From Sphaerotilus sulfidivorans (GTDB lineage Bacteria > Pseudomonadota > Gammaproteobacteria > Burkholderiales > Burkholderiaceae_C), in NCBI RefSeq assembly GCF_013426975.1, contig NZ_JACCPY010000010.1, positions 56,900-120,899 on the forward strand: 64,000 nt of DNA. The letters run 5' to 3'. Shown here in pieces: positions 26,252-33,715 of the stretch. The notes below the pieces were generated by a model, which saw only the letters and a program-made list of their open reading frames with translations, made no database searches and was not told the origin of the DNA. The position numbers and the translations under genes were made by a program. Numbering within the stretch: position 1 is the stretch's first letter; each line of letters starts with the position of its first letter.

Positions 26252-26278
26252 TTCGCCTGACAAGTATCGACAGGCGAA
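26252..26278. promoter_or_regulatory. Operator-like inverted repeat upstream of the FlgO-like cassette
   Basis: TTCGCCTG (26252-26259) and CAGGCGAA (26271-26278) are perfect 8-bp arms around an 11-nt spacer. The element lies in the 174-nt region between the cassette and the OsmC-like gene. The spacing of one and a half to two helical turns suits a dimeric regulator; a transcript hairpin is the alternative. Confidence 0.45.
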
Positions 26279-26341
26279 CCGACGGATTGAGGGCAAACAA
26301 TCACGCGGCGCAGCAAACCTGCAGCCGACCGTCCCGAAGAA

Positions 26342-26776
26342 TCAACCGCCCGCAGCGGTGTCGACGATCTCGACCTCCAGATCGATCTGCGCCGTCTTGG
26401 CCAGCATCGCGGTGGCCGAGCAGTATTTCTCGTAGGACATCTGCACCGCGCGCTTCACCGCCGCCTCGGGCAGCTTCGCGCCGCTGACGACGAACTTCAT
26501 GACGATGCGGGTGAAGACCTTGGGCTCGGTCTCGGCGCGGTCGGCGCTCATCTTCACCTGGCAGCCCTGCACCGCATGGCGGCCGCGCTTGAGGATCAGC
26601 ACCACGTCATAGGCGGTGCAGGCACCGGCGCCGGCGAGCATCGTCTCCATCGGGCGCGGCGCGAGATTGCGCCCGCCGCCCTCGGGGGCGCCGTCCATCA
26701 TCAGCAGATGACCGCTGCCGGTCTCGGCGGAAAAGGCCATGCCCGAGGCCGGCATCCAGTTAATCGTGCACTCCAT
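26342..26776 (-). CDS. OsmC family protein
   Basis: The 144-aa protein matches the OsmC/YhfA fold, thiol-dependent peroxide-reducing or related proteins. Family features are the block PMETMLAGAGACTAYDVVLILKRGRH, whose Cys is the first redox cysteine, and KYCSATAMLAK, which holds the second. The start ATG at 26776 has CGGAG in front. The substrate is unknown; organic hydroperoxides are the usual family substrate. It is a single-gene unit, divergent from the small RNA. Confidence 0.85.
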   Translation of the reverse strand: MECTINWMPASGMAFSAETGSGHLLMMDGAPEGGGRNLAPRPMETMLAGAGACTAYDVVLILKRGRHAVQGCQVKMSADRAETEPKVFTRIVMKFVVSGAKLPEAAVKRAVQMSYEKYCSATAMLAKTAQIDLEVEIVDTAAGG

Positions 26777-26873
26777 CGTTCGGTCTCCGCGAAAAAGGGC
26801 CCGATTGTGACGTGCGACCGCGCACCGCTGCACACGCCGGCCGGCAACGGCATGGCCGATGCGCTCGTTCTCG

Positions 26874-26902
26874 TTGCAATGCAGCAATTGCTTTGGTACA
26901 AT
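26874..26902 (+). promoter_or_regulatory. Sigma70-type promoter of the candidate small RNA
   Basis: TTGCAA (26874-26879), a 17-nt spacer and TACAAT (26897-26902). This is the best sigma70 match seen in the window. It predicts a transcription start at about 26908-26910. Confidence 0.68.
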
Positions 26903-26908
26903 TTCGAA

Positions 26909-27029
26909 CAAGCAATCGGGACTGTCCCTAGAACTTTTCAAACGACGGACACTCCCAAGCACTGGTTGTCTCCTCCACCCTCCTCCATAGGTGGATTGAG
27001 CCCGAGGCCACAAGCCTCGGGCTTTTTTT
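26909..27029 (+). ncRNA. Candidate small regulatory RNA with an anti-Shine-Dalgarno (CUCCUCC) loop
   Basis: An RNA of about 120 nt is predicted between a sigma70-like promoter and a strong intrinsic terminator, with no convincing open frame inside. Stem 1 pairs GGGACTGTCC (26918-26927) with GGACACTCCC (26947-26956), with one C-C mismatch. Stem 2 pairs TCCACC (26974-26979) with GGTGGA (26990-26995) and presents CTCCTCCATA in the loop. Stem 3 is the terminator. An exposed CUCCUCC can pair with ribosome-binding sites, as in the CCUCC-loop small RNAs known from alphaproteobacteria. It could instead be an attenuated leader of ilvA, but it encodes no Ile/Thr-rich peptide. Expression is inferred, not shown. 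Confidence 0.55.
26999..27029 (+). terminator. Intrinsic terminator of the candidate small RNA
   Basis: A 10-bp stem AGCCCGAGGC / GCCTCGGGCT with a five-base CACAA loop is followed by seven T in all (27023-27029). It lies 69 nt before the ilvA start codon and not after any protein gene on this strand, so it must end a separate short transcript or attenuate ilvA. Confidence 0.88.
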
Positions 27030-27098
27030 CGTCCGCCATCCGGGTTTGCGCGACACTAGCGGCCGTTTCTGACCTTGTTCCCGCTCTTGCTCCCGCCC

Positions 27099-28631
27099 AT
27101 GTCCGACGACCGCCAGACCCTGCTGAACCATTACCTGAAGCGCATCCTGACCGCCCGGGTCTACGACGTCGCGCGCGAGACCGAGCTGGAGCCGGCGCGC
27201 CACCTCTCGCGCCGGCTGGGCAACCAGGTGCTGCTCAAGCGCGAGGACAACCAGCCCGTCTTCAGCTTCAAGCTGCGCGGCGCCTACAACAAGATGGCGC
27301 ACCTCAGCCCGGAGCAGCGCGCGCGCGGCGTCATCTGCGCCTCGGCCGGCAACCATGCGCAGGGCGTGGCCCTGGGCAGCCAGCGTCTGGGCTGCCGCGC
27401 GGTCATCGTGATGCCGGTGACGACGCCACAGGTCAAGGTCGACGCGGTGCGCCACCTCGGCGGCGAGGTCGTGCTGCACGGCGACAGCTACAACGACGCC
27501 TACGACCACGCGCTGAAGGTCGCCGAGGCCGAAGGCCTGACCTTCGTCCACCCCTTCGACGATCCGGACGTGATCGCCGGCCAGGGCACGATCGGCATGG
27601 AGATCCTGCGCCAGCACGAGGGCCCGATCGACGCGGTCTTCGTCGCCATCGGCGGCGGCGGCCTGATCTCGGGCGTGGCGGCCTACATCAAGGCGGTGCG
27701 CCCGGAGATCCGCATCATCGGCGTGCAGACGGTCGACTCCGACGCGATGCTGCAGTCGGTGCGCGCCGGCCAGCGCGTGCGCCTGAACGACGTCGGCCTG
27801 TTCGCCGACGGCACCGCGGTCAAGTTCGTCGGCGAGGAGACCTTCCGCGTCGCGCGCGAGCTGGTCGACGAGTTCATCGTCGTCGACACCGACGCGGTCT
27901 GCGCGGCGATGAAGGATGTCTTCCAGGACACCCGCTCGATCCTGGAGCCGTCGGGCGCGCTGGCGGTCGCAGCGGTCAAGCAGTACGTGGCGCGCGAGGG
28001 CTGCGCCGACCGGACCTTCGTCGCGATCACCTGCGGCGCCAACATGAACTTCGACCGCCTGCGCTTCGTCGCCGAGCGCGCCGAGGTCGGCGAGGAGCGC
28101 GAGGCCCTGTTCGCGGTGACGATCCCCGAGGAGCGCGGCTCCTTCAAGCGCTTCTGCGAGCTGATCGGCCCGAGGAGCGTCACCGAGTTCAACTACCGCA
28201 TCAGCGACGAGCGCATCGCGCACATCTTCGTCGGCCTGAGCACGAAGACCCGCGGCGAGTCGGCCGAGATCGGCGCGCTGTTCGCGGCCCAGGGCTTCGG
28301 CGCGGTCGACCTGACGCATGATGAACTGGCCAAGACGCACCTGCGCCATCTGGTCGGCGGCCGCTCGGAGCTGGCCCGCGACGAGCGGGTCTTCCGCTTC
28401 GAGTTCCCGGAGCGGCCGGGCGCGCTGATGCGCTTTCTCTCGAGCATGCACCCGGACTGGAACATCAGCCTGTTCCACTACCGCAACCAGGGCGCCGACT
28501 ACGGCCGCATCCTGGTGGGCATCCAGGTGCCGGCGGCCGACGGTGCGGCTTTCAGCGAATTCCTCGACACGCTGGCCTATCCCTTCACCGAAGAGACCGA
28601 CAACCCGGTCTACCGGCTGTTCCTGCGCTGA
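27099..28631 (+). CDS. ilvA: Threonine ammonia-lyase, biosynthetic
   Basis: The 510-aa PLP enzyme deaminates threonine to 2-oxobutanoate, the entry step to isoleucine. Lys58 in SFKLRGAYNKM carries PLP, SAGNHAQG binds substrate, and GGGGLISG binds the cofactor phosphate. The C-terminal 170 residues form two ACT-like regulatory domains (about 340-425 and 435-510), the long type inhibited by isoleucine. The start at 27099 is chosen over the upstream ATG at 27075, as MSDDRQTLLNHYLKRIL is the family-like N-terminus. A promoter must lie between 27030 and 27098 or transcription must read through the preceding terminator. Confidence 0.95.
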   Translation: MSDDRQTLLNHYLKRILTARVYDVARETELEPARHLSRRLGNQVLLKREDNQPVFSFKLRGAYNKMAHLSPEQRARGVICASAGNHAQGVALGSQRLGCRAVIVMPVTTPQVKVDAVRHLGGEVVLHGDSYNDAYDHALKVAEAEGLTFVHPFDDPDVIAGQGTIGMEILRQHEGPIDAVFVAIGGGGLISGVAAYIKAVRPEIRIIGVQTVDSDAMLQSVRAGQRVRLNDVGLFADGTAVKFVGEETFRVARELVDEFIVVDTDAVCAAMKDVFQDTRSILEPSGALAVAAVKQYVAREGCADRTFVAITCGANMNFDRLRFVAERAEVGEEREALFAVTIPEERGSFKRFCELIGPRSVTEFNYRISDERIAHIFVGLSTKTRGESAEIGALFAAQGFGAVDLTHDELAKTHLRHLVGGRSELARDERVFRFEFPERPGALMRFLSSMHPDWNISLFHYRNQGADYGRILVGIQVPAADGAAFSEFLDTLAYPFTEETDNPVYRLFLR

Positions 28632-28753
28632 ATTCACGCGCCGGAATGCACTGAAGCGCCACGGGATGCCGGGGCACACGGGTCACGGCCGGGCGGGCTG
28701 GCGCACACAATCTGTCGCCTTCTCCCTCGCCCCGTCCTGAACCCGGATTTCCG

Positions 28754-29839
28754 ATGTCTTCCGCTGCCCGGCCCCTGATCGTCCCGACCGCCCACCCCCA
28801 GCTCGAGGAGGCGCTGCGCTTCAAGCTCGAGCGTCGCGTCGCCACCGCCGGCGGACTCGGCGAGCTGGTGCCGCTGGCGCTGCGCCTGGGGCTGATCCAG
28901 GGCACGCTGCGCCCGCGACTGCGCCAGCCGCAGTTGCTGCTGTTCGCCGGCGACCACGGCCTGGCGGTCGACCTGAACCCGCCGCAGCACCACAGCACTG
29001 CCGCACAGATCGAGGATCTGCTGGCCTGCCGGGTGCCGCTGCCGGTGTTCGCCCATCAGCAGGGCATGACGCTCGACATCGTCGACTGCGGCCTGGCCAG
29101 CGCGATGCCTGCCCGGCCGGGCATGCTGCTGCGCAAGATCGCGCATGGCACCCGCAACGGCCGCGTCACCGCGGCGATGACGCTCGACCAGGTCAATGCC
29201 GCGCTGCGGGCCGGCATGGAGATCGCAAAGGCGCTGCCGGGCAATGTGCTGGGCTGCGCCGGGCTGGGTGTGGGCTCGGGTGCCTCGGCCGCGCTGGTCA
29301 TCTCGCGCATCACCGGCCTGCCGCTGCGCGAGCTGGTGCGCTCGGGCGCACGGATGGACGAGGACGAGCTCAACCATGTGCTGACGGTGCTGCACAGCGC
29401 CCACTCGCGCCACCCCGGCAGCGAGGATCCGGTGCAGGCGCTGGCCAGCTTCGGCGGCTTCGAGATGGCGGTCATGGTCGGCGCGATGCTGAGCGCGGCC
29501 GAGCGGCGCATGCTGATCCTGGTCGACGGCATGAGCGCCTGCGCCGCGCTGCTGGTGGCCTCGCAGATCGCGCCGGCGGTGGTCGACTATGCGCTGTTCT
29601 GCCGCAGCACCGACCACCGCGGTCTGGATGTGGTGCTGGCCGGCTTCGAGAGCGCGGCGCTGCTGGCGCTGGGCCTGGAGTCGATCGACGGCACCGGCAC
29701 CGCGCTGAGCTGGCCGCTGGTGCGCGCCGCCTGCGCGCTGCTCACCGAGGTCGAGGACACCGTGGAGCCGATGCCGCCGCCGGCCGAACCCGCCGAGACC
29801 ACGCCGTCGGACTTCGACCCACGCCCGGTGCGCGGCTGA
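28754..29839 (+). CDS. cobT: Divergent CobT-like nicotinate-nucleotide phosphoribosyltransferase
   Basis: The 361-aa protein aligns along its length with CobT, which makes alpha-ribazole phosphate from nicotinate mononucleotide and dimethylbenzimidazole for the lower ligand of cobalamin. Seen are FAGDHGLA, the glycine-rich block LGVGSGASAAL, LVDGMSACAALL and DHRGLDVVL. Two usual acidic motifs are altered. The typical GEMGIGNT segment is GCAGLGVGSGA here. The typical GEGTGA near the C-terminus, holding the catalytic Glu, reads IDGTGTA. No other cobalamin genes are nearby. It may use another base or be weakly active. The last 30 residues are Pro/Glu-rich. Confidence 0.75.
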   Translation: MSSAARPLIVPTAHPQLEEALRFKLERRVATAGGLGELVPLALRLGLIQGTLRPRLRQPQLLLFAGDHGLAVDLNPPQHHSTAAQIEDLLACRVPLPVFAHQQGMTLDIVDCGLASAMPARPGMLLRKIAHGTRNGRVTAAMTLDQVNAALRAGMEIAKALPGNVLGCAGLGVGSGASAALVISRITGLPLRELVRSGARMDEDELNHVLTVLHSAHSRHPGSEDPVQALASFGGFEMAVMVGAMLSAAERRMLILVDGMSACAALLVASQIAPAVVDYALFCRSTDHRGLDVVLAGFESAALLALGLESIDGTGTALSWPLVRAACALLTEVEDTVEPMPPPAEPAETTPSDFDPRPVRG

Positions 29840-29845
29840 GACGCT

Positions 29846-30472
29846 TCAGCGCACCATGGGCGGCTCGACCACCCCGCCGCTGACGGTGCCGGCCCCTTCG
29901 GGCTGCGCCTGGATGATCGGCGGCTGCCCCGGCATCACGCCGTCGGGCGGAACCTGGATGGGCGGCACCGGCTGCATGCCCTCCGGCATCATGCCGGCCG
30001 GCGCAGGCGCAGCCGCTGCGCTCTGCTGACCCGGCACGCCGGTGGCCGGCGGCGGCAGCTGAGGCAGATCGAGCGTGAGCTGCGCGGGCGCGCCGGCCGG
30101 GCCGAGCGTGACCTGACGGGCGCTCACCGACTGCAGCACCCAGCTCGAGTCCACTGCGGCGCCGACGCGCACCACGCGCGCCGGCTGACCGTCGACCGCC
30201 AGCGTCGCCCAGCCTTCGCCGCCGCTGCGGGCCACCGCACCGATCAGACGAAAGCGTGCTGCCGCCTCAGGTGCGGCCGCCGGCAGACCGACGGCGGCGG
30301 CCGGCAGCGCACCGAGCATGCGCAGCACATCGCCACGCACCGCCTGGTCGGTAGCGACCGTCTGCACCTGCGGCGGCAGACCGCCCGGACGCACGCCCAG
30401 GCGCAGGCCCCAGAAGACCAGGCTGCCCGCCAGGGCGGCCCATACCAACCATGCTGTCCAACGTGCTGCCAT
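29846..30472 (-). CDS. gspC: Type II secretion system protein C
   Basis: The 208-aa inner-membrane protein has an N-terminal transmembrane helix (about residues 6-26) and a periplasmic homology region (FRLIGAVARSGGEGWATLAVDGQPARVVRVGAAVDSSWVLQSV). A Pro/Ala/Gln-rich tail replaces a PDZ domain. GspC connects the inner-membrane platform to the secretin GspD. It is transcribed opposite to the rest of the gsp operon, an arrangement common in Burkholderiales, and ends six bases from the convergent cobT homologue. Confidence 0.85.
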   Translation of the reverse strand: MAARWTAWLVWAALAGSLVFWGLRLGVRPGGLPPQVQTVATDQAVRGDVLRMLGALPAAAVGLPAAAPEAAARFRLIGAVARSGGEGWATLAVDGQPARVVRVGAAVDSSWVLQSVSARQVTLGPAGAPAQLTLDLPQLPPPATGVPGQQSAAAAPAPAGMMPEGMQPVPPIQVPPDGVMPGQPPIIQAQPEGAGTVSGGVVEPPMVR

Positions 30473-30482
30473 GGCGCCGGAT

Positions 30483-30488
30483 TATGAT
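30483..30488 (+). promoter_or_regulatory. Possible -10 box of the gspG operon
   Basis: TATGAT lies 40 nt before the gspG start in the 56-nt gspC/gspG divergent gap. No good -35 is seen, and the -35 region would fall inside gspC. Low-confidence assignment. Confidence 0.35.
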
Positions 30489-30528
30489 CGACGACCCCGC
30501 CGACTCATCGCCCGACAGGATTGCCCGA

Positions 30529-30963
30529 ATGAAAAGTTCGCGTCTCGCCCGCACTGCCGCACGCGGCTTCACGCTGATCGAGCTGATGGTGGTGCTGGTC
30601 ATCATCGGCGTGCTGGCCGCGCTGGTCGTGCCCAACGTGCTCGACCGTGCCGACGATGCCCGCGCCACCGCCGCCCGCACCGATGTCAACAACCTGATGC
30701 AGGCGCTCAAGCTCTACCGGCTCGACAACCAGCGCTACCCGACCAGCGAGCAGGGCCTGCAGGCGCTGGTGGCCAAGCCGAGCGCCGCGCCGGTGCCGGG
30801 CAACTGGAAGCCCTATCTGGACAAGCTGCCCGCCGACCCCTGGGGCCGCGCCTACCAGTACGCCAATCCGGGCGTGAAGGGCCCGATCGACGTCTTCAGC
30901 TACGGCGCGGACGGCCAGGCAGGCGGCGAAGGCAAGGACGCCGACATCGGCTCCTGGCAGTGA
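30529..30963 (+). CDS. gspG: Type II secretion major pseudopilin
   Basis: The 144-aa prepilin is cleaved by PilD after Gly in ARG-FTLIELMVVLVIIGVLAALVVPNV, with the conserved Glu at +5. The C-terminal domain has the calcium-site loop region and the DPWGRAYQY and DVFSYGADGQ blocks typical of GspG. It polymerises into the pseudopilus that pushes substrate through GspD. The ATG at 30529 is the one close to the processing site. Its stop overlaps the gspH start (GTGA). Confidence 0.95.
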   Translation: MKSSRLARTAARGFTLIELMVVLVIIGVLAALVVPNVLDRADDARATAARTDVNNLMQALKLYRLDNQRYPTSEQGLQALVAKPSAAPVPGNWKPYLDKLPADPWGRAYQYANPGVKGPIDVFSYGADGQAGGEGKDADIGSWQ

Positions 30964-31475
30964 GCCGTTCCGGCCAGCGCGGCGGCCAGCGCGGCTTCAC
31001 GCTGCTGGAGCTGCTGGTGGTGGTGGCCATCGTCGCGCTGGCCAGTGCGGTCGTCACGATGGCGCTGCCGGACCCGGCCTCGACCCGGCTGGAGCGCGAG
31101 GCCTCGCGGCTGGCCGCGATCCTGGAGGCCGCACGGGTGCAGGCCCGCGCTTCGGGCACGCTCGCCGGCTGGGCACCCGGACCGGGCCGACCGGGCAGCT
31201 TCGGCCCGGACGATCGCGCCGAGGACGCCGACTTCCATTTCCAGGGCCTGCCGCCGCAGCACGGCCTGCCGCAGCACTGGGCCGAGCGCGAGCTCTCCGG
31301 CCGCATCGAGGTGCAGCTGCCGCCCGGCCAGCGCGCGCTGGTGCTCGGGCCGGAGCCGGTCATTCCGGCGCAGCAGCTGGTGCTGCGGCTCGAGGACCGC
31401 AGCGTGCGCCTGGGCAGCGACGGCCTGGCGCCCTTCGCGGTGATCAGCGAGGACGGCGATGCAGCCCCGCGCTGA
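30960..31475 (+). CDS. gspH: Type II secretion minor pseudopilin GspH
   Basis: The 171-aa prepilin begins at a GTG that overlaps the gspG stop by four bases (GTGA). The processing site is QRG-FTLLELLVVVAIVALASAVV. The globular domain is small and Pro/Gly-rich. GspH is a minor pseudopilin that caps or decorates the pseudopilus near the tip. The 3' end overlaps gspI by 17 nt. Confidence 0.88.
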   Translation: MSRSGQRGGQRGFTLLELLVVVAIVALASAVVTMALPDPASTRLEREASRLAAILEAARVQARASGTLAGWAPGPGRPGSFGPDDRAEDADFHFQGLPPQHGLPQHWAERELSGRIEVQLPPGQRALVLGPEPVIPAQQLVLRLEDRSVRLGSDGLAPFAVISEDGDAAPR

Positions 31476-31824
31476 ACGCGGCCTGACCCTGGTCGAGGTG
31501 CTGGTGGCGCTGACCATCGTCGCGCTGACGCTGGCCGCCGGCATCAAGGCCGCCGGCGCGCTCAGCGGCAACGCCGAGCGGCTGGAGAGCACGCTGGCCG
31601 CGCAGTGGTGCGCCGACAGCCATCTGGCCAACCTGCGCCTGTCGCGCCAGCTCCCGCCGGTGGGCGACAGCGAATTCAGCTGCGAGCAGCTCGGGCGCAG
31701 CTATGCCGGCCGGGTCTCGGTGCGGCCGACGCCCAATCCGCTGTTCCGCCGCATCGACGTGCGCATGCTCGATGCCGACGGCCAGAGCCTGCTGACCTAC
31801 AGCACCGTGATGTCGAGGCTCTGA
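31459..31824 (+). CDS. gspI: Type II secretion minor pseudopilin GspI
   Basis: The 121-aa prepilin has the processing site ERG-LTLVEVLVALTIVALTLAAG and a short globular domain with two cysteines (QWCADSHL and FSCEQLG). Together with GspJ and GspK it forms the tip complex that starts pseudopilus assembly. It overlaps both neighbours: 17 nt with gspH, and the last base of its stop with the gspJ ATG. Confidence 0.9.
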   Translation: MQPRAERGLTLVEVLVALTIVALTLAAGIKAAGALSGNAERLESTLAAQWCADSHLANLRLSRQLPPVGDSEFSCEQLGRSYAGRVSVRPTPNPLFRRIDVRMLDADGQSLLTYSTVMSRL

Positions 31825-32570
31825 TGCCGATGCGCCCCCCTCTTCCCGGATCGCGGCCACGGTCGCGGTCGCGCGGCTTCACGCTGATCGAGCTGCTGGT
31901 CGCGCTGTCGATCATGGCCGTCATGGCCGCGATGGCCTGGCAGGGCGTCGACGCGGTGGTGCGCAGCCGCGAGATCACCCAGGCGCACATGGAGCGGCTG
32001 CTGCGTCTGCAGTCGGTCATGTCGCAGTGGGAGATCGACCTGCGCGAGGTGCATGACTCCCAGGTGGTGCCGGGACTGAACTTCGACGGCGCCACGCTGC
32101 GCCTGACCCGCCGCCGCCCCGAGGGCCTGCAGGTGGTGGCCTGGACGCTGCGCGGCGGCACGCTGTGGCGCTGGAGCTCGCCGGCGGTCACCGCGATGGA
32201 CGCGCTGCAGGAGCACTGGATGCGCAGCTACCAGCTGCTGGGCAGCGAGGCCGGCACGCTGGCGATGCTGCACGGCGTCAGCCAGTGGCAGCTCTATCAC
32301 TATCACCAGAGCAGCAGCAGCTGGAGCAATGCGCAGTCCAGCGGCGACCTGGCCGGCAGCGCACCGGCGGCAGAGCCGGCAACAACGCCCGGGCGGCAGG
32401 ACGGCCAGAGCCCGGATGGCGGCGGCGCTGGCGCCGGCAACAGCGCGACGCCGCCGGTCATCGTCAACCAGGAAGCCCTGCCCGACGGCGTGCGCCTGCT
32501 GCTGCAGTTCGGCGAGGGCGGCACCGCCGCCGGCACGCTGACCCGCGACATCCGTCTGATCCATCCATGA
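31824..32570 (+). CDS. gspJ: Type II secretion minor pseudopilin GspJ
   Basis: The 248-aa prepilin has the processing site SRG-FTLIELLVALSIMAVMAAMAW and a globular domain with EIDLREVHDSQV and WTLRGGTLWRW. A low-complexity Ser/Gly/Ala/Pro stretch of about 45 residues is inserted before the last strand (starting near HYHQSSSSW). Such a linker is not seen in the short GspJ models and is probably surface-exposed. Its stop overlaps the gspK ATG. Confidence 0.88.
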   Translation: MPMRPPLPGSRPRSRSRGFTLIELLVALSIMAVMAAMAWQGVDAVVRSREITQAHMERLLRLQSVMSQWEIDLREVHDSQVVPGLNFDGATLRLTRRRPEGLQVVAWTLRGGTLWRWSSPAVTAMDALQEHWMRSYQLLGSEAGTLAMLHGVSQWQLYHYHQSSSSWSNAQSSGDLAGSAPAAEPATTPGRQDGQSPDGGGAGAGNSATPPVIVNQEALPDGVRLLLQFGEGGTAAGTLTRDIRLIHP

Positions 32571-33571
32571 GACCGATCTTCCTCGCCCGACGCCGCGCGC
32601 TGCCGGCACGCCCCCGCGGCGCGGCGCTGCTGACCGCGATGATCCTGGTCACCGTGGTGGCGACGCTGGCGGCGGGCATGCTCTGGCAGCAGTGGCGCGC
32701 GCTGCAGGTCGAGGCGGCCGAACGCACCCAGACCCAGGCGCAATGGCTGCTGCAGGGCGCGATGGACTGGTCGCGCATGATCCTGCGCGAGGACGCCCGC
32801 AGCGGTGGCACCGACCATCTCAACGAGCCCTGGGCCGCGCCGCTGGCCGAAGCGCGCCTGTCGACCTTCCTGGCCGCCGACCGCCAGATGAGCGAGGGCA
32901 TGCCCGACGCCTTCCTGTCCGGCCGCATCGAGGATGCGCAGGCACGCTACAACCTGCGCAATCTGATCCAGCAGGGCAAGATCAGCCCGCCCGAGCTGCA
33001 GACGCTGACGCGGCTGTGCGAGCACATCGGCCTGGGTGCGGATGTCGCGCAGCGGCTGGCGCTGGCGCTGCGCCGCGCCACGCCCGGCGGGGCCACCGAG
33101 GCCGAGGCCGAATCGGCCACCGGCACGGCGGCCTTGCCGCTGATGCCGCCCTCGGTCGACGAGCTGGGCTGGCTGGGCCTGTCCGAGCCGGTGGTGCGCA
33201 CGCTCAGGCCCTATGTGGTGCTGCTGCCGCGCGAGACGCCGGTCAATCTGAACACCGCGCCCAAGGAGGTCATCGCCGCGGTGCTGCCCGGCATCGACCT
33301 GGCCGGCGCGCAGCGCCTGGTGCAGGCGCGCCAGCGCGATCCGCTGCGCTCGCCCGACGAGGTGCAGAAAGTGCTGGGCGAGCGCGCGCTGACCGACGCC
33401 CGCCGGGTCAGCGTCAACAGCGCCTATTTCGTGGTGACCGGCTCGCTGCGGCTCGACACGATGATGATCGCGCAGCGCTCGCTGATCGAGCGCCAGGGCC
33501 GCGAGGTGCGGCTGCTGTCGACCCGGCGGCTGACCGATCCGCTCGAGCTGCAGGCGCTGCTGCAGCCCTGA
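32567..33571 (+). CDS. gspK: Type II secretion minor pseudopilin GspK
   Basis: The 334-aa protein is the large tip pseudopilin. Its N-terminus, RGAALLTAMILVTVVATLAAG, lacks the Glu at +5 as usual for GspK. The body contains the DAQARYNLRNLI block and the saposin-like/helix-hairpin part with TPVNLNTAPKEVIAAVLPG. It overlaps gspJ by four bases. A 144-nt gap with a possible promoter follows before gspL. Confidence 0.93.
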   Translation: MRPIFLARRRALPARPRGAALLTAMILVTVVATLAAGMLWQQWRALQVEAAERTQTQAQWLLQGAMDWSRMILREDARSGGTDHLNEPWAAPLAEARLSTFLAADRQMSEGMPDAFLSGRIEDAQARYNLRNLIQQGKISPPELQTLTRLCEHIGLGADVAQRLALALRRATPGGATEAEAESATGTAALPLMPPSVDELGWLGLSEPVVRTLRPYVVLLPRETPVNLNTAPKEVIAAVLPGIDLAGAQRLVQARQRDPLRSPDEVQKVLGERALTDARRVSVNSAYFVVTGSLRLDTMMIAQRSLIERQGREVRLLSTRRLTDPLELQALLQP

Positions 33572-33686
33572 GGCGCCCTTGGAGCAGCACGCCCCCCGTC
33601 GATCGATGCAGAACCAGGCCGGAAATGCCGCTCTGTTCATGAAACGGACACCACGCCCGGTCACAGTCCGCCCCCGCCCCGCGCCC

Positions 33687-33692
33687 TACAAT
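33687..33692 (+). promoter_or_regulatory. Possible internal promoter before gspL
   Basis: TACAAT lies 24 nt before the gspL start in the only sizeable gap of the gsp operon. The -35 region is not consensus. If active, gspLMNDEF could be made separately from the pseudopilin genes. Confidence 0.35.
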
Positions 33693-33715
33693 CGGCCCGA
33701 ATTGACCGAACCCGC

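Noticed and set aside
26909..27029. Attenuator leader peptide for ilvA
   Set aside because: No ATG is present, and the only readable frames are not rich in Ile, Val, Leu or Thr. Attenuation by another mechanism cannot be excluded.
28632..28753. Cobalamin riboswitch upstream of the cobT homologue
   Set aside because: The gap is only 122 nt and lacks a recognisable B12 box or GCCACTG element. Some GC-rich pairing is possible, but not the conserved core.
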